Assembly: GCF_030499515.1 (NCBI RefSeq)
Contig: NZ_JASTWJ010000001.1
Span: forward strand, 3,204,001-3,268,000
DNA from: Streptomyces sp. DT2A-34
GTDB taxonomy: Bacteria; Actinomycetota; Actinomycetes; Streptomycetales; Streptomycetaceae
DNA: 64,000 nt
Direction: 5' to 3'
The notes beneath the pieces were generated by a model. The model worked only from the letters and a program-made list of their open reading frames with translations, made no database searches and had not been told where the DNA came from. Each line of letters opens with the position of its first letter. The stretch's first letter is position 1. The position numbers were made by a program, and so were the translations under genes. Positions 56,983-64,000 of this stretch are shown piece after piece.

Positions 56983-58395
56983 TCAGGGCGCATGGCGCCA
57001 GTTCGCGGCGAGGTCGCCCCACAGGTATGCGGTGGTCTCGACGCCCTTGAGGAGCAGGTCGAGCTCGACCTTCTCGTTCGGGGCGTGCCAGCCGTCGGAG
57101 GGGACGGAGATGCCCAGGAAGAGCACGGGTGCGCCGAGGACGTCCTGGAGGTCGGCGGCGGGGCCCGAGCCGCCTTCGCGCGTGAAGCGGACGGGTCCCT
57201 CGAAGGCGCGTCCCATGGCGCGTACGACGGACTGCAAGGCCGGGTGGTCCAGCGGCGTCAGGCACGGGCGCGTGGCCCCGCTGAACGTGATCTCGCAGCG
57301 GATCCCGGCGGGTGCCTGAGCGTCGGCCCAGGCGCGGACGGCCTTCTCGATGTGGTCGGGGTCCTGCCCCGCGACCAGGCGGAAGGAGAGCTTCACCATC
57401 GCGGAGGACGGGATGATCGTCTTGCTGCCGGGGCCCTGGTAGCCGCCGCCGATGCCGTTGACCTCGGCGGTGGGGCGGGCCCAGATGCGCTCCAGGGTGG
57501 TGTGGCCGGCCTCGCCGTGGGTGGCGTAGGACTTGGCGGTGCGCAGCCACTGCTGCTCGTCGAAGGGCAGCTCGGCGAAGAGCTCGCGCTCGCGGTCGGT
57601 CAGTTCGACGATGCCGTCGTAGAAGCCGGGGATCGCCACGCGCGCGTGCTCGTCGTGCAGGGCGGCGACCAGGTGGGCGGCCGCGGTGGCCGGGTTGGGG
57701 ACGGCGCCGCCGAAGGAGCCGGAGTGAATGTCCTGGTCGGGGCCGTACAGCCGGATCTCGCACTCGGCGAGGCCACGCATGCCGGTGCACACGGTGGGGG
57801 TGTCCTCGGACCACATGCCGGTGTCGGACACGATCACGGCGTCGGCCGCGAGCCGCTCGGCGCGCTCCTCGACGAGGGTGCGGAAGTGCGGAGAGCCGGA
57901 CTCCTCCTCGCCCTCGATCAGCAGCTTCAGGTTCACGGCCGGGGTGGTGCGGCCGGTGGTGGCCAGGTGGGCGCGGACGCCGAGTGTGTGGAAGAACACC
58001 TGCCCCTTGTCGTCGGCCGCCCCGCGCGCGTAGAGGCGCCCTTGGCGGACGAGGGGCTCGAAGGGCTCGCTGTCCCAGCCGTCCTCGCGGGCGGCGGGCT
58101 GCACATCATGGTGGCCGTAGACGAGGACCGTGGGTGCCTCGGGGTCGTCGGAGGGCCACTCGGCGAAGACGGCGGGCGCGCCCGGGGTCGGCCAGACCTC
58201 GGCGGTCGGGAAGCCGGTCTCCTTGAGCTTGGCGGCGAGCCAGTCGGCGCTGCGGCGTACGTCGGGCGCGTGGTCGGGCTGGGCCGACACAGACGGGATG
58301 CGCAGCCACTCGGCGAGGTCGTCGAGGAAGGCGGCGCTGTGCTGCTCGATGTACGTGCGGACGGCGCTGACGTCACTGTCAACGGGATGGCTCAT
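56983..58395 (-). CDS. M20-family dipeptidase
   Basis: A 470-residue zinc exopeptidase. The metal-binding motifs are GHHDVQP (about 97-103; His and Asp), EGEEESGSP (about 146-154; catalytic and metal Glu), VSDTGMW (Asp) and the C-terminal HAPNE (His). A lid/dimer domain with GSFGGAVPNPA lies between. This subgroup acts on dipeptides or small N-acyl amino acids. ATG 58395 is the only good start. In mycobacteria a potassium-channel gene stands at this place instead, so it is a lineage-specific change. Confidence 0.88.
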   Translation of the reverse strand: MSHPVDSDVSAVRTYIEQHSAAFLDDLAEWLRIPSVSAQPDHAPDVRRSADWLAAKLKETGFPTAEVWPTPGAPAVFAEWPSDDPEAPTVLVYGHHDVQPAAREDGWDSEPFEPLVRQGRLYARGAADDKGQVFFHTLGVRAHLATTGRTTPAVNLKLLIEGEEESGSPHFRTLVEERAERLAADAVIVSDTGMWSEDTPTVCTGMRGLAECEIRLYGPDQDIHSGSFGGAVPNPATAAAHLVAALHDEHARVAIPGFYDGIVELTDRERELFAELPFDEQQWLRTAKSYATHGEAGHTTLERIWARPTAEVNGIGGGYQGPGSKTIIPSSAMVKLSFRLVAGQDPDHIEKAVRAWADAQAPAGIRCEITFSGATRPCLTPLDHPALQSVVRAMGRAFEGPVRFTREGGSGPAADLQDVLGAPVLFLGISVPSDGWHAPNEKVELDLLLKGVETTAYLWGDLAANWRHAP

Positions 58396-58405
58396 GGTCA
58401 CGAGC

Positions 58406-61400
58406 CTATCGGCCCGCACCGACATCCTCGGTGGGCGGTTCCTCACAGTCCGCCGCCGCGGCCGGCTCCTCGGTCAGCAGCCGCTCCAGCGCGGCCCGGC
58501 CGGGCAGGTCGTCCGGGCGGACGACCTCACCACTGCGGACGTAGAGAAACGCGGCGTTGACCGACTCCAGAGGCACGCCCTGCTGCTCGGCCCAGGCGAG
58601 CCGGTACAGGGCGAGCTGGAGCGGGTCGGCGGTGCGGGTGCGGTTGGTCTTCCAGTCGACGATCTCGTACGTCGCCGCGTCACCGTCGCCGGCCTTGTAG
58701 ACGGCGTCGATACGGCCCCGTACGACGCGGCCGGCGATCGCGAGCTGGAACGGGGCCTCGACCCGGTACGGCGTGCGGTGCGCGTACTCGGTGCGTTCGA
58801 AGGCGTCCTTGAGGGCCTCCAGGTCGCGCTCGTCGGCGATCTCCGCCTCGCTGCCGGGCAGGTCCTCCGGCTCCAGCATGGGCAGGGTCAGCTCTTCGAA
58901 GCGGGCCTCGACCCAGGCGTGGAATCGGGTGCCTCGGCGTGCGGCGGGTTGTGGGGGGCGCGGCATGGGGCGCGCGAGTTCCTGCGCGAATCCGTCCGGG
59001 TCGGCGGCCAGTCTCAGCAGCTGGGACGCGGTCAGCGACGCCGGCAGGGGTACGTCGGTGACGCTCGCGCGGGCGCGCAGGAGCTCCCCGGTGAGGGCGT
59101 CGAGGTCGCGGTCCCAGGAAGCGATGGCGCGGATTTCCTCCGGGGTGAGGCGTTCCGGTTCCGTGGGGTGAGGGCGAGCCGGGAGTGGGGCGGGGTCCGG
59201 AGACGTCGCCTGATGCGGGACCGAGGGGCGGTCCCCGGTCCAGGAGTCCCAGTCGGCCGGGTCCTCTCCGGCGAAGGGATCCTCCTCCCCGTACTCCTCA
59301 TACTCCTCGTGGAGCGCTTCGTCGTCCGGTGGCGGAGGCCAGTCCGGATCGTCGTACGTGTCCGGGTCGTGTGTCGCGGCGGGGTGGCCGTCCTCGTGGG
59401 AGGTGAGGTTCTCCAGGTGGGCCAGGACCGTCTCGGCGGCCGCGCGGCGTCGCGCCAGGGCGGCCTCGTCGAGGGGCAGGGGCCACACCTGGTCGGCGGT
59501 CTGCCGGTGCAGGGCGGGGTTCGCCTCGTCCTCGGCGGGCTCGTCGGCCCACGCCTCGATCTCGCCGTAACCGGCCGCGCAGTGGTCGTACAGGGCCTGC
59601 AGGAAGTCGGACGGGCCGCGGGGCTTCTTCTGGCTCGGTCCCCACCAGTGGCCGGAGCCGAGGAGGAGGGAGCGGGGGCGGGTGAAGGTGACGTAGCCGA
59701 GGCGGAGTTCCTCGGTGTGCTGGTGGTCCTTCATGGCCTCCTGGAAGGCCTTCAGGCCTCGGGCGTCCCAGGAGGCGACGTCGGGGAGCGTGTCGGCGTC
59801 ACCGCGCAGTTCGTGCGGCAGCACCTTGCCCTGGGCGGTCCACTTCTCACGCCCCTTGGTGCTGGGGAAGGTGCCGGTGACCAGGCCGGGGACGGCGACG
59901 ACGTCCCATTCCAGGCCCTTGGACTTGTGCGCGGTGAGCACCTTGACGGTGTTCTCGCCGCCGGGGAGGGCGTTGTCGAGGCCCTTCTCGTACTGGGCGG
60001 CTGTGCGCAGGAAGGCGAGGAAGGCGAGCAGGGTCGCCTCGTTGTCGCCGGCCGCGAACGAGGCGGCGATGTCGAGGAAGTTGGACAGGGTCTCGCGGCG
60101 GCGGGCGGCCAGCGCGTGTGGGGAGGCCGAAAGCTCCACCTCCAGGCCGGTGACGGCGAGGACGCGGTGCAGGACGTCCATCAGCGGGTCGGACAGGGAG
60201 CGGCGCAGGTCGCGCAGTTCGGTGGCCAGGCGGGCGAACCGCACGCGCGCGTCCGGCGAGAAGGGCAGACCGTCGGCGTCCCCGTCGCCGCCCAGCGGCG
60301 TCTCCAGGAACGTGTCGAGGGCGTCCGCGAGCGAGATCACCTCGGCGGGGTCGACCCCCTCGACGGCCTCGGCGAGCCGGCGGTCCGGGTCGTCGTCGCC
60401 GTCCACGCGCGCGTGGGACACCAGCAGCCGTGCGCGGCGCCCCAGGAGGGCGAGGTCGCGCGGCCCGATGCGCCAGCGCGGGCCGGTGAGGAGGCGGACC
60501 AGGGAGGCGTTGGCGCCGGGGTCCTGGAGGACCTCGCAGACGGCGACCAGGTCGGCGACCTCGGGCAGGTGGAGCAGCCCGGACAGGCCGACGACCTCGA
60601 CGGGGACGTCCCGGGCGACGAGCGCGCCCTGGATCTCGGCGAAGTCGGTCGCCGTGCGGCACAGGACGGCGATCTCGCCGGGCGCCTTCCCCGTGTTCAC
60701 GAGATGGGCGATGGAGTCGGCGAGCCAGTCCATCTCCTCGTCGTGGGTGGGCAGCAGCGCGCAGCGGACGGTGCCGTCGCGCTCGGCTCCGGGGGCCGGC
60801 CGGAGGGCCTCCACGCCCGCGTGCATGGCGCGCAGGGGCTCCGCGAGACCGTTGGCGAGGTCGAGGAGGCGGCCGCCGCTGCGGCGGTTCTCGCTGAGCG
60901 CCTGGCGGGTGGCGGGGCGGCCGTCGGCGTGGGCGAAGTGCTCGGGAAAGTCGTCGAGGTTGGCGACGGAGGCGCCGCGCCAGCCGTAGATCGCCTGGCA
61001 GGGGTCGCCGACGGCGGTCACCGGATGGCCGGTACCGCCCCCGAACAGACCCGCCAGCAGGACGCGTTGAGCCACGGAGGTGTCCTGGTACTCGTCCAGC
61101 AGGACCACCCGGAACTCATCGCGCAGGCTGCGGCCCACCTCCGGGATCCGGGCGAGCTGCGCCGACAGAGCGATCTGGTCACCGAAGTCGAGCAGATCGC
61201 GCTCCCGCTTGGCGGCGCGGTAGCGGACCACCAGCTCGGCCAGTTCGCGGCGCGCGGCGGCCGTCTCGGGGACCTTGCGCAGGTCGGCGTTGGAGAGCTT
61301 GGCGCCCTGCAGGGTGAGCAGCAGCTCGGCGTCGTACGCGCGCAGGGCCTCGGGCCGGACGAGGTGCTCGGCGAGCTCGGCGTCCAGGGTGAGAAGGTCG

Positions 61401-61927
61401 CTGACCAGGTCGGCGAAGGAGCGGGTGAGGGCCGGGTACGGGCCCGGGGACTCGCGCAGCACGCGTGCGGCGAGCTGGTAGCGGGTGGCGTCGGCGAGCA
61501 GGCGGGAGGTCGGTTCGAGGCCGATGCGCAGGCCGTGGTCGGTCAGCAGGCGACCGGCGAAGGCGTGGTACGTCGAGATCACCGGCTCGCCCGGCGGGTT
61601 GTCCGGGTCGATGACGTCGGGGTCGGTGACGCCGGCCTTGACGAGCGCCTTGCGGACGCGCTCGGCGAGTTCACCGGCCGCCTTGTTGGTGAAGGTCAGG
61701 CCGAGGACCTGCTCGGGCGCGACCTGGCCGGTCCCGACCAGCCACACCACACGCGCCGCCATCACCGTCGTCTTGCCCGATCCGGCTCCGGCAACGATCA
61801 CCTGCGGAGCCGGCGGCGCGATGATGCACGCCGTCTGCTCCGGGGTGAACGGGATGCCGAGGAGCTCCTTGAGCTGATCGGGATCGGTGATACGGGCGGA
61901 CACATCGGAGAGGCTAGCCGCGGGCAC
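58406..61927 (-). CDS. adnB: AdnB-like helicase-nuclease subunit
   Basis: A 1,173-residue UvrD-type motor fused to a RecB-family nuclease. Walker A GAGSGKTT (47-54), DEYQDTS, QAIYGWRGAS and HKSKGLEWD are intact; the nuclease at about 1025-1135 has GTRFHAWVEARF, RIDAVY and EIVDWKTNR (catalytic Asp-Lys). With AdnA it forms the actinobacterial double-strand-break resection machine that replaces RecBCD/AddAB; by size and order this is the AdnB (Rv3201c-like) leading motor. A long acidic insert (about 865-925, EEYEEYGEED) lies before the nuclease. GTG 61927 or 61903 may start it. Confidence 0.88.
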   Translation of the reverse strand: MPAASLSDVSARITDPDQLKELLGIPFTPEQTACIIAPPAPQVIVAGAGSGKTTVMAARVVWLVGTGQVAPEQVLGLTFTNKAAGELAERVRKALVKAGVTDPDVIDPDNPPGEPVISTYHAFAGRLLTDHGLRIGLEPTSRLLADATRYQLAARVLRESPGPYPALTRSFADLVSDLLTLDAELAEHLVRPEALRAYDAELLLTLQGAKLSNADLRKVPETAAARRELAELVVRYRAAKRERDLLDFGDQIALSAQLARIPEVGRSLRDEFRVVLLDEYQDTSVAQRVLLAGLFGGGTGHPVTAVGDPCQAIYGWRGASVANLDDFPEHFAHADGRPATRQALSENRRSGGRLLDLANGLAEPLRAMHAGVEALRPAPGAERDGTVRCALLPTHDEEMDWLADSIAHLVNTGKAPGEIAVLCRTATDFAEIQGALVARDVPVEVVGLSGLLHLPEVADLVAVCEVLQDPGANASLVRLLTGPRWRIGPRDLALLGRRARLLVSHARVDGDDDPDRRLAEAVEGVDPAEVISLADALDTFLETPLGGDGDADGLPFSPDARVRFARLATELRDLRRSLSDPLMDVLHRVLAVTGLEVELSASPHALAARRRETLSNFLDIAASFAAGDNEATLLAFLAFLRTAAQYEKGLDNALPGGENTVKVLTAHKSKGLEWDVVAVPGLVTGTFPSTKGREKWTAQGKVLPHELRGDADTLPDVASWDARGLKAFQEAMKDHQHTEELRLGYVTFTRPRSLLLGSGHWWGPSQKKPRGPSDFLQALYDHCAAGYGEIEAWADEPAEDEANPALHRQTADQVWPLPLDEAALARRRAAAETVLAHLENLTSHEDGHPAATHDPDTYDDPDWPPPPDDEALHEEYEEYGEEDPFAGEDPADWDSWTGDRPSVPHQATSPDPAPLPARPHPTEPERLTPEEIRAIASWDRDLDALTGELLRARASVTDVPLPASLTASQLLRLAADPDGFAQELARPMPRPPQPAARRGTRFHAWVEARFEELTLPMLEPEDLPGSEAEIADERDLEALKDAFERTEYAHRTPYRVEAPFQLAIAGRVVRGRIDAVYKAGDGDAATYEIVDWKTNRTRTADPLQLALYRLAWAEQQGVPLESVNAAFLYVRSGEVVRPDDLPGRAALERLLTEEPAAAADCEEPPTEDVGAGR

Positions 61928-62018
61928 TGACAGTGGATGCCGGATCGGCCTTCGGGCCGGGAGAAGCGCAGGTCAGCACGTGTGGTGCGATCCGTCACGC
62001 CGACTGCCGCACCAACTG

Positions 62019-64000
62019 TCACTCGACCACGTGCCGCCCCTCGGGCCGCGCACTGCACGACGCCCGGAACGCGCAGTGTGTGCAGTGCTGGCCCGCGCTG
62101 GGCGTGAACCGCTCGTCGAGGACCTTGCCCGCCGCCGTGGCCAGCAGGTCGCCGACCCACTCCCCCTCAGGGCCGTCCAGGGGCTCCTGCCCCTGCACCT
62201 TGGGCAGCGTTTCGCCGCCGTCCCGCTTGGCGGCGCCCTGGCGCAGCTGGACGAGTTCGGCGCCGCCCGGCTCGGGGCGTACGCCGTCGAAGGCCTCGTC
62301 GACGGCGCCCTCGCGGACGGCGAGCTGGTAGACGGCGAGCTGCGGGTGGCGGGCCACCTCGGCGGCGCTGGGTGCCTGTTTGCCGGTCTTGAAGTCGACT
62401 ACGTAGGCCCGTCCTTCGCCGTCGGTCTCGACGCGGTCCATCTGGCCGCGGATGCGGACCTCGACGTCGCCCGCCGCGAGGGTGACGTCGAAGTCGTGCT
62501 CGCTCGCCACCGGTGTCCGCCCCGCGCGGTCCATCACGTGCCACTTCAGGAAGCGTTCGAGTGCCACGCGCGCGTTGTCCTTCTCCTGCGCCGACTTCCA
62601 CGGCGCGTCGAAGGCCAGCGCGTTCCACACGGAGTCGAGGCGCTCCATGAGGACGGCGAGGTCGGCCGGGGTGTGTCCGGAGGCGACCTCGTCGGCGAGG
62701 ACGTGCACCACGTTGCCGAAGCCCTGGGCGGCGGTCGCGGGTGCGTCGGCCTTCACCTCGCGGCCCAGGAACCACTGCAGGGCGCAGGTGTTGGCGAGCT
62801 GGTCGAGGGCGCTTCCGGAGAGCACGACGGGCTGGTCGCGGTTGCGCAGCGGCACCTTGGACTCGGTCGGCTCGAACATGCCCCACCAGCGGTAGGGGTG
62901 CGCGGACGGGACCAGCGGGCGGCCCTCCTCGTCGGCGAGCGCGGCGAGCCGGGCCAGTCTGCGGGCGGCGGCCTCCCTGAGGGTGTCCGACGCGCGCGGG
63001 TCGACCGTCGTCGCCCGGAGTTCGGCGACGAGCGCGGCGACGGCCAGCGGGCGGCGCGGGCGACCCGTCACGTCTTTCGGCTCTACGCCGAGTTCGGTCA
63101 GGAAACGGGAGGGCTGGTCCCCGTCGTCGGCCGGGGCCTTCACCGCCGTGACGACAAGGCGTTCACGCGCGCGCGTGGCGGCGACGTAGAACAGGCGGCG
63201 CTCCTCCGCCAGCAGCGCCCCCGGGGTGAGCGGTTCGGCGAGCCCGTCGCGGCCGATGCGGTCGGCTTCCAGGAGGGAGCCGCGGCGGCGCAGGTCCGGC
63301 CACAGGCCCTCCTGGACGCCCGCGACGACGACCAGGCGCCACTCCAGCCCCTTGGAGCGGTGCGCGGTCATCAGGCGCACGGCGTCGGGGCGTACGGCAC
63401 GCCGCGTGAGCGTGTCGGCGGCGATGTCCTCGGCCTCGATCTCCTCGAGGAAGTTCAGGGTGCCCCGGCCGCCGGTGCGCTCCTCCGCGCGGGCCGCGGT
63501 CGCGAACAGTGCGCACACGGCGTCGAGGTCACGGTCGGCGTTGCGTCCGGCCGCGCCGCCGCGGCGGGCGGCCCGCTCCAGGCGCGTGGGCCACGGTGTG
63601 CCCTCCCACAGGTCCCACAGCGCCTCCTCGGCCGTACCGCCGCCCGCGAGGCGCGCACGGGCCTTGCCGAGCAGCGCGCCGAGGCGCTGGGCGCCACGTG
63701 CGTACGTGGGGTCGTGCACCGCCAGCCGCTCCGGCTCGGCCAGCGCCCGGGCGAGCAGTTCGTCCGAGGGCGGCGGCAGGGGGTTGCCCGCGGCCCGCTC
63801 CTCGTCGCGCAGGGCACGCCCGAGGCGGCGCAGGTCGGCGGCGTCCATGCCGGCGAGAGGGGAGGCGAGCAGGGTGAGCGCGGTCTCGGTGTCGAGCCAG
63901 GAGGCACCGGGGTCGAGCCGGTCGGTCACGGCGTCGTCCTCGGCTTCGGCCGCAGCCTCGGTACGTACGTCACCATCGCCCCGCGCGGGCTGCGCCTCCG
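62019..64000 (-). CDS. adnA: AdnA-like helicase-nuclease subunit, 5' part outside window
   Basis: At least 660 residues are visible; the reading frame stays open to the window edge, so the N-terminal motor half with Walker A is not included. The visible part holds the second motor half (MTAHRSKGLEWRLVVVAGVQEG, YVAATRARERL) and a C-terminal AddB/RecB-like nuclease with RIRGQMDRVE, YVVDFKTGK (catalytic Asp/Lys) and four cysteines that should bind an iron-sulfur cluster (one in NTCALQWFLG, three in CTHCAFRASC). It precedes adnB by 91 bases and matches Rv3202c in position. Confidence 0.88.
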   Translation of the reverse strand, partial: EAQPARGDGDVRTEAAAEAEDDAVTDRLDPGASWLDTETALTLLASPLAGMDAADLRRLGRALRDEERAAGNPLPPPSDELLARALAEPERLAVHDPTYARGAQRLGALLGKARARLAGGGTAEEALWDLWEGTPWPTRLERAARRGGAAGRNADRDLDAVCALFATAARAEERTGGRGTLNFLEEIEAEDIAADTLTRRAVRPDAVRLMTAHRSKGLEWRLVVVAGVQEGLWPDLRRRGSLLEADRIGRDGLAEPLTPGALLAEERRLFYVAATRARERLVVTAVKAPADDGDQPSRFLTELGVEPKDVTGRPRRPLAVAALVAELRATTVDPRASDTLREAAARRLARLAALADEEGRPLVPSAHPYRWWGMFEPTESKVPLRNRDQPVVLSGSALDQLANTCALQWFLGREVKADAPATAAQGFGNVVHVLADEVASGHTPADLAVLMERLDSVWNALAFDAPWKSAQEKDNARVALERFLKWHVMDRAGRTPVASEHDFDVTLAAGDVEVRIRGQMDRVETDGEGRAYVVDFKTGKQAPSAAEVARHPQLAVYQLAVREGAVDEAFDGVRPEPGGAELVQLRQGAAKRDGGETLPKVQGQEPLDGPEGEWVGDLLATAAGKVLDERFTPSAGQHCTHCAFRASCSARPEGRHVVE

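Noticed and set aside
58130..61930. 1,266-codon plus-strand open frame
   Set aside because: Antisense shadow of adnB; a composition artefact of GC-rich codons.

Overview
The window is a GC-rich, gene-dense chromosomal segment of a Streptomyces species. The evidence is the gene content and order: dasR, the coenzyme-B12-riboswitch-controlled class Ia ribonucleotide reductase nrdAB, the disulfide-stress pair sigR-rsrA, aroA-rsgA, hisN, a catR-like Fur regulator, wblC (whiB7), uvrD2 and adnAB. From memory this follows the S. coelicolor core region around SCO5231 to SCO5183, read from high to low numbers. The right part (UPF0182, PDZ/Lon-like protease, DUF2342 metalloprotease, ABC1 kinase, whiB7, uvrD2, mycoredoxin, nudC, adnBA) also matches the M. 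tuberculosis Rv3193c-Rv3202c neighbourhood, so it is an old actinobacterial block. No phage, insertion sequence, CRISPR array or large biosynthetic cluster is visible.

Layout: 0-5.8 kb holds dasR, a disrupted cstA with its small partner, a DUF3311/sodium:solute symporter pair and an acetyltransferase. 5.8-11.6 kb holds NrdR boxes, a cobalamin riboswitch, nrdA-nrdB, two minus-strand genes and an AraC-type regulator (probable nrdS). 11.6-18 kb holds peptide deformylase, a TPR protein, two HD-domain membrane proteins, and rsrA/sigR with a sigma-R autoregulated promoter. 18-20.8 kb is a three-gene cassette (frameshifted clavaminate-synthase-like oxygenase, TauE/SafE permease, Asp/Glu racemase) bounded by imperfect direct repeats of the neighbouring genes. 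20.8-28.2 kb holds an HMCES/YedK protein, an M50 peptidase, aroA-rsgA, an SMR exporter with a TetR regulator, a minisatellite-like repeat, hisN and a CBS protein. 28.2-32.5 kb is decayed: a catalase remnant divergent from catR, and an ABC importer whose ATPase and permease are broken while the binding protein is intact. 32.5-35.2 kb has two identical initiator tRNA genes flanking a Sel1-repeat protein. 35-51.5 kb contains conserved membrane, stress and maturation genes. 51.5-64 kb is the wblC/uvrD2/mycoredoxin/nudC/adnBA DNA-repair and antibiotic-stress block.

Several parts connect functionally. SigR-RsrA senses thiol oxidation, and a perfect sigma-R promoter also sits before the mycoredoxin gene 38 kb away. 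wblC has a long leader with an upstream ORF and an intrinsic terminator, as expected for translation-linked attenuation. nrdAB is controlled by both NrdR boxes and B12. AdnAB and UvrD2 are DNA-break repair machines.

The disruptions (cstA, oxygenase, catalase, ABC ATPase and permease) fall in dispensable genes, while long core genes such as adnB, the UPF0182 gene and nrdA are intact. This favours real pseudogenes over random sequencing error, but only reads can prove it.
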